Numbered from the stretch's first letter, positions 11,557 through 23,095 are shown. The stretch: 64,000 nt of DNA from Polychytrium aggregatum (GCF_025602895.1 NW_026516224.1:186001-250000), one strand, 5' to 3'. Made by a program: numbers and translations. Notes: generated by a model from the sequence alone, not told the origin.

Positions 11557-13107
11557 CTGCCGCTGCCGTTGCCGTTGCCGTTGCCGCTGCCGCTGCCGTT
11601 GCCGTTGCCGTTGCTGCTGTTGCTGCCCCTGTTACTGTTACCGCTGCGGTGGCCGGTGTTGCCGTTGCCGTGTACTCTCCGTCCGATACATCCATGGGAA
11701 CGCTACTCTCTCGGTCGTCGGCTGCAGCCTGTTCTTCTGGTTCGCTGTGCCCAAACAGCACACTCTTGGACTCTTGGGCAGTCTCCGAAACCAGTACGGG
11801 TTGCTCTGCTGGAGGCTGTGCCTGTGCCGGTGCCTGTGGTTCAGCGGCGCCGATCACTTTGGAGCTTGTTGCGCCTTCGCTCAGCAACAGCATATACTTG
11901 TCTTCGTCATAGGCAACCGAGAGCACCACCATCTTGGGCGTGTTTGGAACCCGGATCGGGCTGTTTGGAGATATCACCGAGAACAAAACCAGATCTCGTT
12001 TGTGGTGCAAGGCCTCTTCGAGTGCCTGGCCAAGATGCTGGCTCAGGTTGAAGGCCGACAAGCAGCTTCCAACGAGGATTTTTTGCGACAGTCCTTTGGC
12101 GGGCTTGGTGCAGCACAATTGTTCGAAGGTTCAAGTTGGTCGTTCGGCGGTATAGATCGTTGATTGAGAATGTGATTTCAACGTCCAGTCGTCCAGTCGA
12201 CAGTTGGATCGTCGTTCAAGATAGAGCGTGCGTCAGCGCTGCATCAAAGGCAAGGCAACTCTGATTCCCAACTCCCCTGACCAGAATCGATCAAGTTAAG
12301 TTGGTCGAGCCCACTTCAAGTTCTTCAAAATGGACACAAGCTGCTCACCAACTTGGTATCGTCGATATGAATCTCGTACAGACTGCTCCATTTGTTTCTC
12401 CGGAGGAAGGGCATTGGGTCGTTCACGCCAACGTCCCGGGCGAGATAGACCTCGATGTTGCCGTTGTACTTGCGCGCAAACCGCTGTGCGGCGATGATGT
12501 CCGATGTTCGCAGTGGGAAGACCACTCGATGGAGACCCGATACCTTTGGCTCAGCAAGCGTTGCAGCAATCTGCATTGCGCACGATGGGGCCGAGCCACA
12601 GCATGAGTTGGTCGGTGGTGTAGACATGAGCCACCAGTGAGCACGGTGGATCGATCGATCATCAGGCGGGAGTCGCCGGACATGCGAGTTCCACACCTGA
12701 TCAGGTCCGCAAGCACCAGCACACCAGACGATGGCCAGAGTCCTTACATCGATATACCGGTAAGGTGTTTTCTGATCCTGGATTCTCTCGTTGGTTCGCT
12801 CGAGTCGCAGAGCCTCCAAGAGACGAGCCAGCTCTCTTGCGTTCGCCGTGCCCGATCGCCGTTGCACCCGGACAGAGCAATCCTGGATGATGTCGGCAAG
12901 GGTCAGGTCGTCGAGGCTGCTTGGGATTTTGTTTTTGGAGCGACCCTGTTTTGCGACCCCCTTCTTGCGCTTTCCAAGCTTGAAGCCGCCTTCGTCTCGG
13001 CTGGGCGGCTCGGAGGAGCTGGAGACTCGATCCTCAGGGTTGGATGGTATCGACGAGCGAGAGCCTGCCCGTGGACGAAGCCTCGGTGTGGTGGGATGAT
13101 TTGGCAT
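10703..13107 (-). CDS. MIZ/SP-RING (PIAS/Siz-type) E3 SUMO ligase
   Basis: The start is at 13107 (MPNHPTTPRLRPRAGSRSS), followed by a basic, low-complexity N-terminus and a helical block ELARLLEALRLERTNERI (~12800). A PINIT-like segment follows, with VFPLRTSDIIAAQRFARKY (~12500), RRNKWSSLYEIHIDDTKL (~12370) and NLRTIVLHQ. The diagnostic MIZ zinc finger is VSLVCPIGATRVLYPVSGMN with CRHFQCFDLAVWIYN (~11410-11300). After a likely intron comes DERRCPVCHIKISPDEVRQS (~11120-11060). The Cys/His pattern C..H.QCFD...CPVC matches SP-RING domains that recruit Ubc9~SUMO. Between the PINIT and MIZ parts lies a long Ala-Thr dipeptide tract. The C-terminal exon after GFVLAPARSSFLM is less certain because a donor (gtaaggcacc) lies at that point. 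Expected location is nuclear. Confidence 0.82.
11511..11640. repeat. coding hexanucleotide repeat (ttgccg/ctgccg)
   Basis: About 20 tandem hexamers within the SUMO-ligase gene encode alternating Ala-Thr and Ala-Ala on the minus strand. Continuous reading of the opposite strand would give an artefactual Leu-Pro polymer. Confidence 0.9.
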
Positions 13108-13399
13108 GCTGTTGGGAAGGTTGAGTGGAGCTGCGGCTGTGGCTGTGGTTATCGAAGGGTCCGCTGCTGGTCCAGTCGATCCAAAGGTCTCGTAGGCAAC
13201 GGCGAGCTGGAGGGGTTGGGCCGATACAGACCCGAGTGAGATAGATTGGACGAGCGAGCCGGGTGAAGCAGGTCAGAATAAGCGGGGTGCGGAGAGATGC
13301 AGCACGGCAGAGCAAATGGGATCCTTGACGAAGGTCAACCGTGCGGGGAGCCAAGCGGCAGATTCGGCGACGGGAATGACGGCGCCGAGAGAGCAGACA

Positions 13400-13804
13400 T
13401 TACCACTCCCTCGCCGACCCAGGCCAGGCCATCCGATCTGTCCATCGCTGCAGCATGAGCAGTGCCATACGCACCGACACACCCATGCCGGAGGAATACT
13501 CGTGCATCAATGCGCCCCACACCTCCCCGGGACCAAGCGGATGGAGCGATGTCGGCTGGCTCAGATGGGCAGCCCACGATCCGCTGATGTGCTCGCTCCA
13601 CTGCCGATGCAGTTCCTCCCACGAGGCCATCGCGGGTGTTCGTGAACTGCTGTGGGCCAGATCGAACGGATCCAGGGGGCGTGGGTTTGGATGCTGGGTC
13701 TGGATCTGGATCTGGCTTGCTGATTGTCCATGCTCATCGAGGCGCTGTCGGACACCGTGATGCTGGTGGTGGTGGTCCAGAATGGTCTGGAAGATGTCGA
13801 CCAT
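13400..13804 (-). CDS. possible short hypothetical protein
   Basis: The open frame from an internal ATG (13804) reads MVDIFQTILDHHHQHHGVRQ, then ASWEELHRQWSEHISGSWAA, and stops at 13400. The frame stays open upstream to about 13930 but without an ATG, so a further 5' exon is possible. It is His/Gln-rich with two short amphipathic stretches. No family was recognised. It may be a real small gene, part of a 5' exon, or fortuitous. The start of the SUMO-ligase gene lies about 290 bp beyond its stop. Confidence 0.25.
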   Translation of the reverse strand: MVDIFQTILDHHHQHHGVRQRLDEHGQSASQIQIQTQHPNPRPLDPFDLAHSSSRTPAMASWEELHRQWSEHISGSWAAHLSQPTSLHPLGPGEVWGALMHEYSSGMGVSVRMALLMLQRWTDRMAWPGSAREW

Positions 13805-13980
13805 GTCCAGTCCCGGCGTTGGTTGGTCGGGATGCGATGCAGATCCAGGCTGGGCGATCAGAGGGAGATCTGGAGCAGGTTCAGCAGCAGCGAATGTGAA
13901 GCCAGCGCGCCCTCGAAAGCGGATTCCAGACACAAACTTGCTCCCGATCTCGACATGGAGAGTGTGGACTTTACACTGTA

Positions 13981-14222
13981 TTCAGGGGGAAATGGGACAC
14001 TTGCCCACAACCCATTTGTCAGCGTAGTATGCGACGGCAGGCGTCTAACTATGCCATAATAGAACAGATCACTTTGGCAGCCTCCGAGTGAAGACCACCG
14101 GTCACAGTGCAGCGATGCGGAAATCGAGGGTGCTGTGTTTGGCCATGATTGCGATGAGTGGGTGGGTGTATTCAGGTTCCAGAAGAAAACCCCGTCATGG
14201 CTCAAAACGGGGTGTCCCAGTG
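13981..14222 (-). mobile_element. 242-bp internal-deletion derivative (MITE-like) of the transposase-Fanzor element
   Basis: Both ends sit inside flanking TA dinucleotides (13979-13980 and 14223-14224). The left end TTCAGGGGGAAATGGGACAC matches the Fanzor-side terminus of the full element (TTCAG...CGGGACA). The right end, reversed, reads CACTGGGACACCCCGTTTTG. On the minus strand the element reads the terminal repeat, then ATG and 14 transposase codons (MAKHSTLDFRIAAL against MTIRHTSDFRTAAL in the full copy). It then joins directly to the Fanzor 3' end (gaccggtggtcttcactcgg). It lies 147 bp downstream of the STAND gene stop. Confidence 0.85.
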
Positions 14223-14369
14223 TATCCAAGGCCGCTGCTACTCTTCAAGGACACTCACAGCCATTGTTGAACTCACACACTGTGGAATGCCAGATGCGCG
14301 GGATGAAAGGGAAGTTGGCGAGTGTACGAAACCAACTCGCAAATGAACAGCCATTCGATCAGACAGAGT

Positions 14370-17300
14370 TCACATCGCCGGTGTGGCCCTCGGGGCCTGT
14401 TTCAGCTGGCCTGTGATGCCGCCCCACACCTTGATGGTCTTGTCATTCGAGCCAGATACAATCCACTTGCCATCGGGTGAGATCGCCACAGAGGTCACAC
14501 TGTCCGTGTGTCCCTCGAGGGTGTGCTTCGGCTGGCTGGTGGCCGAATCCCATACTCTGATGGTCGCATCATCCGAGCCAGAGACGATCCACTTGCCATC
14601 GGAGGAGAAGGTCACGGAGCTCACCCAGTCGGTGTGCCCTTCGAGGGTGTGCTTCGGCAGGCCTGTGGCGGTATCCCACACCTTGATGGTCCAGTCGTTA
14701 GAGCCAGAGATAATCCACAATCCATCGAATGAAATGACCACGACGCTCACATTACTTGTGTGCCCCTTGAGAGTGTGCTTCACTTGGCCCGAGTTGATAT
14801 CCCACACCTTGATTATATTGTCGCCGGAACCGGAGGCAATCCACTTGCCATCGGGTGAGATCGTCACGGAGTTCACAGCGCCTGTGTGTTCCTCGAGGGT
14901 GCGTTCCATCTGGCCAGTGGTGGCATCCCACACTTTGATAGTCTTGTCGTATGACCCAGAGATGATCCATTTACCATCGGGTGAGATCGCCACCGAGGTT
15001 ACGGGCTTGATGTGCCCTTCAAGGCTACGACTGACTTGACCCGTGGTAACACTACGCACCTTGACAGTTTCATCGTCTGAGGCAGAGGCAATCCACTTGC
15101 CATCGGGCGAGATTGCCACAGAATTCACTTGGCTCGAGTGACCAGTCAATGTCATCTCACACGGATCCCAGGTGGGTGCTGGACCAGCCGTGACCAGGAA
15201 CGGGATCTTGTCCTCGAGCTGGGTGGCATATGTCTTGTAGATCGCCGTCTCCTTCGGTGTGAATGCATACCCCGAGTTGTACACCTGTGGTGCACTCTTG
15301 ATGATCGGATCGGCAAACTCGCGGATGAATCGATACGTGTCCTTGACCAGTTCCTTCGTGGTGTCGTCGACGATGGTGCTGGGTGCCTTTGTGATCACTC
15401 CTCGGAGCACAGCCAGTTGCTCGATGATCGGCTTGACCACATGTGTGAGCGACCCACACTCGAGCCAGAAGAACACATGTGTCTTGACGAACCGAGTGAG
15501 CACCGCTGCCACATCGACCATCTCGACCGACTGCCACACCGGACTCGACTCGGCCACTCCACCCACACACCACACAAAGTGTGTGATCCAGTGGGCGACG
15601 CTGTATCGCAGCGACGGTGTGATCTTGGCTGCGACCCTGTCCTCTAGGTCAGCGATCTTGTCGTGAAAGTCGTAGATCTCGCAGATGTTGATCACCGGCT
15701 CGTGCGAGAGGATCACTCCGAGACATCCCTTGGCAAACACCGTGTGGAACGAGTCCGACACATGCCATGGATGGCCAGTCGATGTGTCGCCGAGGAGATA
15801 GTCCGCCACCGACTTGTGGTTGAACTTGACTTCGGTGTTGGTGGACTGGCTGTCTCGGGGACCCAGTCCATTGGCGCCAGGATCGAGGACCAGAGTGAGG
15901 CTCGTGAGACACTCGCGAACGACGCCGATCTCGAGTCCAAACACATCGGCGATGATCTGCGGGGTCAGGATCGACTGGGCCGTGGCGATCGCCGACGCCA
16001 CCGTGACCGACTCGGCCGGGTGGCTCGACTGCGAATGGATCTTGGCGAATGTCTTGTGGTACAGCTGGCCGACATCGGCGGCGCTGTCGTTGATGTCCTT
16101 GATCGTGGCGAGTGTCACCGGGCCGTCTGTGGATGCTGCATCGACGGTGTTGAGGATCAGGTTGATCCACACGAATGTCTTGGACTGGTCCAGCAGGATG
16201 GCGACTGCCTCGGTGCGGTCCGAGTCAATGAGAGTGCCGTGCACTAGCAGTCGGTGATGGATGTACACCTCGAGATCACGGATGTTCTCCTCGCTCGAGG
16301 GCTCGATCGTCTTGGTCGGGACTCCATCGAATGCTGCCTTGATATCGTCCTCGGGACGGGATGTCAGCAGCTTGAGCCACGGATGCTTTGTGTGCAGTCG
16401 CTGCAGTCCACTGGCCAGGAACCCGAGGATCTCGTCGCGGGGATGACACTCGTCCAGTCCATCCACCATGATCACGATCGCTTCCTGTGGTTTGTAGCCA
16501 CCGACAGCCGCGAGTGGATCCTCAATCAAGGCCTTGAACAGCTCGGAGATGCTCATCTTGTCGAGGTCGTCTTTCTTGTGACCGGCGTCGAGGAGCTTGC
16601 GGCCGATCGGCGAGTACCACTTGCACAGACCGTATGCGATGGTGTTTAACACCACTCGTGGATCGCTCTTGCGGATGTCGTTGTACTTGATGAACAGGGC
16701 CGACACCAGCTGTGCGTTTGCCTGGAGGATGTTGGCGATCTGGGCGGCAGCAACAGACTTGCCCACTCCAGCAACGGCATTGACCCACAGGACCCTTGTT
16801 TCTTCAGAGACCAGACGAGTCCACTCGATGGTCTGGTCGAACAGCCACTGGCGAGTGCCCTCGACAAACAGATGCTCAAGTGCTTCCCTGTCCAGGGCCG
16901 AGTCGATAGGATCAAGGAGGAGTCGCAGGGCGTGGTCCTCGTTGGCAGTGAGGACAGTCGATCCACTCGGCAGATAGGCTGGTACAGTGGCAACGAGGCT
17001 GGTCTTCTTCCAGGTCTCACGGATCTCGGGGACGAGTCTGTGGATGTGTGAGTCAGCATCTGGATGGTCTGCATCAATGGACTGATGGATGCCATCAGTA
17101 AGTCCGACACAGACACACTCACTTGGTGACGGCATAGTCGTCGGCGGCAATCAGCGCCTGCAACTTGAGCAACTCCTCGAGAGTCTGGCGCACGGTGAGG
17201 GGAGGGCTGATCTGGCCGAGTTTGGAGGGACTGGCTCTGTGGCAGTGGATGGCATTGGGAAAGTCGATTGTGTTGGGGAACCAGTCCCTGGTGTACTTGG

Positions 17301-18180
17301 TGCCGTCGATCATCGCACTGGACTTGATGAGGATCGGCAGGATCTGGACGGGAGAGCGGGTGTTCTGGGTCTCCTTCATCTGCTTCAGAGCCAGCTCGAT
17401 CTGGGATAGGATCGTCAGTGAGTGGATGGCGAGTGGATGGTGATGATGGTGCTGGACTGGATCGACGACACTCACCTCGAGGAACTGGTTGTCTGGGCAA
17501 GTGTCGGCAGTCTTGGTTCTCTCGAGTCCAGCCTCGGAGAGGAGGAGCACAAAGACCTTGGAGTTGGCCAGGCCGTTCATAAAGCCATCCTCCCAGTTCA
17601 GTCCGTTCTCGAGACAACGGACATCCAGGTAGATATGGGAGGGATGCTGCTCGCCGACACGGCCAACACTGAGGGCCGAGTGGAGTTTGACAGCAGTCAC
17701 CTCCTGACTGGCCACGCGATAGCTGGATGGATGCAATATCGATGAGATGGATGCGAGATGAATGTGAATGGATCATCGGCAACAACAAGCGCCACCGACA
17801 AACCTGATGAAAATGTCGTGGATATGGAAGCCGTTGGCACAAGTCCATTCAGGGTTGAGGACAGGCGGGTTGTATTCTCGCTCGGTGGCAGGGGCGCTAA
17901 CTGGAGCAGGGGCGGTGATGGATTGCTGTTGATGGCCTTGCTTGGCTCGTTTGATCTTGGTGACGGCCCCAGGTGTGGGGCCAATTGCTTTCATTTCATC
18001 ATCTGGCAAACGAAGGATCTTCGAATTGATAGAATCAGCCACTGGACAGCGACCACACTCGACCACTTCAGCAGCACATACCGAGTCGATGGTGTCGCAT
18101 TCGTTCTCCAGAAGTCGCTTCCTGTTCCTCCCGAGCCCATGCCGCTTGAGGAAAGCGTCAAAGTCGTCTGGTCCCGGCAA
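14370..18180 (-). CDS. SAM-TIR-NACHT-WD40 STAND (NOD-like) receptor, C-terminus frameshifted
   Basis: Domain order from splicing. (1) A SAM domain: FDAFLKRHGLGRNRKRLLEN, then TIDS-ILRLPDDEMKAIG (intron from gtatgtgc). (2) A TIR domain: HDIFISYRVASQEV, HIYLDVRCLENGLNWEDGF, SKVFVLLLSEAGLER, DNQFLE-IELALKQMKE; the Glu of IEL aligns with the NADase catalytic Glu. (3) A NACHT ATPase: Walker A NAVAGVGKSVAAAQ (~16760) and Walker B IVIMVDGLDECHPRDE (~16480). (4) A helical region. (5) Six WD40 repeats (~15150-14404), nearly identical (SVAISPDGKWIVSGSNDKTI type). After the sixth the frame runs GQLKQAPRATPAM-stop, while the +1 frame reads EGHTGDVNSV, so a seventh blade is broken. No ATG was found in frame at 18180; a short upstream exon is likely. 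By family knowledge STAND proteins oligomerise on ligand binding by WD repeats and activate the N-terminal effector. Immune or heterokaryon-like function is inference. Confidence 0.88.
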
Positions 18181-18249
18181 CCACGAGTCAGTCGTCTATT
18201 ACATATCATTTCAGTCGGCAACGCTTTCATTCACCATCAGCCATCTTGA

Positions 18250-18603
18250 GCGTCGTTGTTGCTGTTGTCAAGTTCGAGTGCAGGAAGCGAACGAGGGAGG
18301 CAAAAGACGACGGACATGTTGCATTTGGCTGTGGCTTGCTCAAACAATCATTCTCGCCCCTGTCTCGGTCCGGTCCAACATGGGCAATCTAGTTGGCCAT
18401 CTGGTGGATATTCTTTGCCAGCCAGGGTGATGTAAGTCAATGTTTGTGTTATTGGCTTCAAGTAGGAGATGCCTCGTTTCTTTTTTTTTTTTTGCCAAAC
18501 AAAAAGCTACAACATTGGGAAGGTGAAAGGGGCGACGCAAATGGAAAGAAACCAGAATGAAGCGGAATCGAAACGACAGCGCAACGAAGGCCATTCTTGT
18601 GGC
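18250..18603. other. intergenic region, nothing recognised
   Basis: This is the upstream flank of the STAND gene and the downstream flank of the reductase gene. It holds a T-run near 18481-18494 and no gene I can support. Confidence 0.4.
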
Positions 18604-21600
18604 TTAGTGACGGCCAGTTCGGCCAAACGGCTTCAAAGCGTTAGTCGGGGCATCGTCGCCGATAAGACACACATCGCCCGGCTTGGGCAAATAGCCAATC
18701 TTGATGAGATATCGGAGACACTTGGACACGGTTTCAGCAGCAGCCGGGCTGGGATGGGGATAGACCGAGCGGGTGTTGCTGTTGTCGACATCGAAGGACA
18801 TGTTCAGCATGACATGCATCAGCGGGAACAAGGCGTTTGCTTCGGCATCGCTGGCCCACGAGAGCTGCTTCTTGAACTTCTCACGGCTTTCGGTAATCAG
18901 TGTCCAGCCGTAGCTCGCGACGACGCGGAAGAGCTCTTGTTCGCTGAAACTGGAGGAAACGGCGGCGGGTGGCGTGAGCATGTTCGCACGAAAACGAGAC
19001 CGTAGCCAGCTACCAGATGCGAGCCGCTGGCTGCGTGCACCACGATATGTACCTGAATGCAGAGTCGTTGATGTGGAACACAAACTTGGACAGAGCGATC
19101 TCCGACGAGACGATTTCAGCCACGATGCGGGCGACATGGTCGACGGGACTCAGGCTGAGCTTGACGACATTTGCATGGGCCGGGGCAGTGCCAAGTTGGA
19201 TGCATCCCTTGACATAGCGCCAGATGTAGTCGTCAACGTTGGACACTGAGCAAGCGCGAGATCAGTCCGGGGGGTTGGAGGGAACCACGAGTGCATGTGA
19301 TAGGATCGGTGGTGCATGTCATTGTGGACACATACAAAGGTAAAAGAGGCGCGATGAGTTAGCAGTCTAGTGCTGTTCATGTCCGTGTGCTCGACCGGCC
19401 GAGTCTGACTCACCTCCGTGCACGCTATCGCCAGCAATGATACTAGGCCGGATGATCGTTGCAGGCACACCGCGCGAGCGAGCCTTCTCGATGAGCTGCT
19501 CAGAGACCCATTTGGTCTGCGCGTAACCGCCGGAGACGTTCCAGTCTGGATAAACCTTCTCGAGGACAAAATTGTCCGCAGGCTTGGTTTTCGGAATGGC
19601 CCCGATGGTCGAGATGTAGTGCAGCGGCTTGAGGTGGTGAGTGGTGGCAAGTCGCAGAGCCGCCTGTGTTCCTCCGACATTGACGTCCATCAGCCGCTCG
19701 TAGTTGTAGAGCCAGTGCACTTCAGCGCCGTTGTGGACGATGGCATCGACGCGCTCTGCCAATTCCGCCCATTTCTCGTCCGAGAGCCCCCACTGAGGCT
19801 TGGACAAATCGCCGCAAATAACCTCGGACTGGTCCACGAGCTGGGTTTCCAGCAGGAGGATCTCGGCGGTTTCGCGCAAACGGGCGGTCGCGTGCGCAAT
19901 GTCGGTACCGCGAATCAGACAGATGATCTTGGATGAAGGGAACTTGCGCGAGAGCTCTGCAAGTAAAAACGCTCCAAGGAACCCAGTGGCGCCGGTCAGC
20001 AGGATGGTTCGGGGAGCAGCCTGGAACTCAAACGGAGGGAGGTGCGCCGAGGTCACGGTCGAGTCGTCGAGCTTGGCGGCTTCGGCAGCCAGATCGAGCG
20101 TGGGTGGGCTGAAGGGACGGTCATCCAGCATGTCGATGATGATGTGGGCCACATTCTTGGGCGTCATGCCGTGTGAGAGCAGAACAACGGGGGAGATGTC
20201 GACATCGAACTCTCGGTGCAGAACCAGGGCCAGGCGACCGACGGTGAGAGAGTCAAAGCCGACGCCGGCAATGTAGTAGTCGCGGCCATCAAGGGCCTCG
20301 GCCTCGAGGATCTCGCTGCCGAGCCGCGAGACCTTGGCGGCGATCCGGGACTCTTTCGAGTCCTCCACAAGCAGAGGCGGGTAGTTGACGGCGAGCCCGT
20401 AGGTGTCGGTGCGCTCGGCAATCCGCTTGAGCTTCTTGAGGTCGCGCTTGCCGGACTCGTTGAAGGGCATCTCGTGCAACTCCATACAGTTGTTGATGGG
20501 CACCTTGGAGATGTTTTCGAATTTGAAGATGGTCTCGGCCATGTCGAGGATCTGGCGCGGAAGCAGGCGAGGGCCGTTGCCTTCCTTGGGGACATAGAGC
20601 ATAACAATCTTGAGCTCCAGGGTCTGCATGATGGCACAGTCCGAGATTAAGCCCGACATCTTGGACACGAGGAGGTCCTCGAGCACCTGGAGATCGACAT
20701 AGACGCCGTTGACCTTGACTTTTCTTCCAACTCTGGAGATTGTTGGGCAGCACGTGCATAAGCAACAGAATCGTCGAGTCAGCGCCTCCGTGCGTACGGT
20801 GCCATGTGCACGACCAATACGACTTACCTTCCGATCACCGAGAATGACTTTTCGCCCACCATCTCGACCCAGTCCATAGTGCAAACGCGAGGAGATCCGT
20901 CCTCCAGGAAGCCAAAGGATGCCAGCTTGTCGTTGGGGTTGGAGTGGACAAAGTTGGGGTGGTCGCGGACGGGATCCTCCTTGGGCACGGCTAGACAGAG
21001 AATGCCGGTGCTGCCGGGTTCAGGGGCTACTGGGTCGCCCTGGTCATCTACAAGAAGACAGCGCACATTTGGCTTGCGCAAGACGTACACCAGTTTGGTG
21101 GGGACCGGATCCGTTGGATGCAAAGTGCACATGGAGAACGCCTGGATAATGCCAGCCTGATGGCAGTAGCAACAGAAGGTAGAGAGATGCAAGTGCAGGA
21201 TCAGAACGGCGCGTTCCGACCAAAGTCGATGCGGACTCTCGGCACAATTAATCAGCGTCGCTACCACGAAAGCCATCCTATTTTCCCAACAACTTACCTC
21301 GCTCGAGCCGTATCCGCAGTGGATGATGCTATTGGGGCACAGGTCGCGAGCTAGCTGGACCAGAGGTACTGGAATCATCTCGGCCATGAGGACGACGTAC
21401 TTGACCTCGGGCCACTGGACGTGCTCCCGCATCGACTGGGCAGTCTTGAACACGATCCTCATAAAGGAGGGAGTCTGCATGGCGTGTGCATCAGCCGAGT
21501 CAGCTTTCGCTTGCCGCTGGTGGTCGAGCGGGCCATATCGCCCACATGGACCGTCTCTTCCCAGACATGTCGGATGATACAGCAGCTGTTGGATTCTTAC

Positions 21601-23095
21601 CGCCTTGACAAAGTCCATGCCGTCGTCCAGCAGGGCAACGACGCCCTTTGCCTTCTCGACAATATTTGGCGACGGCTTTGGGAACCACATGGAGCTCTTC
21701 ATGTTGGGCGTCAGCAGCATTGTCATCATGGCTGCGGTGAACGAGGGTGCCTGGAGGCAGTGCGGCGACAGAGGGACAGCACAGAATCGCAAGGTGATGA
21801 GAAGGGCAGTAATAGTAATGGAACGGCTGTCAGCGCTCGGAGGTGGCGCTTGGCCCGATGCCTCGACTGAATGCCCTGGGGGATCCAGGGCTGAGACCAT
21901 GCATACCTGGAATACACCTTGGCGGATGTACGGAAGATCCATCGCCGAACGGACAGACAATCCAAGCTTGTGCGCGACCGGGTATCTACAGGGGCGGGCG
22001 GGTGTGTTGGAGCATGCTGATATCGACGAAGGGAGGGCAACAGCAGTGACATGGCTGGCCATCATAGGCTACTTACGTCTTGGGAATACCTGGAAGAGAA
22101 ATCCAGGACGCTGATCGTTAGCACAAGCTTGATAAATATCAATGGTTGATTGCACCGAGGCAGCGCAGGACTCACCTGTGGTGCCGGAAGTGCTCAAGAA
22201 GCCAATAAAGTCGTTCAGGGGCGCACACACGGCGAGCGAGGGCTCGGGAATGGTCTCGAGCAAGGGGAAGGTGCGGGCGTCGATGAGCTCCGAGCCGTGG
22301 ACACGGCCGGGCTTGGATAGGCCATAGAGCACGTATTTGATGTTCAATCTGGAACGGGTGCGGTAGCCCATGTGAGTGGCTGAGTTTGGAGGTCAAGGAC
22401 GAGTCGTGGGGGGGGCAGGGAGCGACGAGCTGGAGGGGTCCAGACACTTGCCTCTGGGCGAGATGGTTGCGGACGGTGGCTGGCCAGTTGAGAGCAAAGT
22501 AGATGACCTGCCTACGAGAATGAGGAGCGAGGGTATGAGCAGAGCGGAGGGCAGAGCGGAGGGCAGAGCGGAGGGCAGACAACCAGCAGCAGCATGGCCG
22601 TGGGGAAGGGGTGGAAAGAGCCAGCGTTTCGACCAGATGGCAGGCACGGCGCAAGGAGCAAGACCCGTCGTGGGGGACAACATTGCCGTTTCTGCTGCCT
22701 GGATCATGGAGCGTTGGGCGTTGCCCCGACCATGGTTCCGGGATATGCAGCTCTGAGCCGGGCGGCTCGGGAGACGCTTACTTTCCAAGAATCCAGAGAG
22801 CGTAGGTGTAAAAGACCCAGTGGGTCTCGGGCTCACAGTAGAGCGCAACGACCTTGTCGTCCTCGGACCAGTTGGGCAGGGTCCTGAGCCCCTGTGCAAT
22901 CGAGTACGCTCGATCCCAGGTCTGGCGGTAGCTGAAGGTCTCGGTGCAGGAGTTCTCGTGGGTGTAGATTGCCAGGCAGTCGGGCTCGTCGCGGGCGAGG
23001 TTGATGAGGGCCTCGAGCGGGTGTCGCCAAGAGGCAGCGACAGCCTCGGCAGGGCTGGCGTGCTGTTGGGCCGAGGAGGAATCGGCGGTCGTCAT
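18604..23095 (-). CDS. adenylation-carrier protein-thioester reductase (NRPS-like carboxylic acid reductase)
   Basis: The start is at 23095 ([19 protein letters not shown]). The A domain includes SYRQTWDRAYSIAQGLRTLP (~22920), the P-loop FLSTSGTTG (~22200), LLTPNMKSSMWFPKPSPN (~21690) and IIHCGYGSSEV (~21310), with VGRKVKVNGVYVDLQVLEDL (~20720) at its C-terminal end. A carrier domain has the phosphopantetheine site GVGFDSLT (~20250). The C-terminal reductase has the NAD(P) motif LLTGATGFLGAFLLAELS (~19990), GGTQAALRLAT and the catalytic GGYAQTKWVSEQL (~19520). The gene ends GDDAPTNALKPFGRTGRH at 18604. The A-T-R order activates a carboxylic acid as acyl-AMP, loads it as a thioester and releases it as aldehyde. 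Fungal Lys2 has the same order but a longer N-terminus, so an NRPS-like or CAR-like enzyme of unknown substrate is preferred. At least six introns; one holds a 12-bp repeat near 22535-22580. Confidence 0.88.

Noticed and set aside
11342-12163. Plus-strand frames giving Cys-Arg and Leu-Pro polymers
   Set aside because: Products of reading the hexanucleotide repeat in other frames. The minus strand carries a MIZ zinc finger in the same exon.
14383-15039. Plus-strand open frame across the WD40 repeats
   Set aside because: Repetitive antisense shadow of the WD40 exon.
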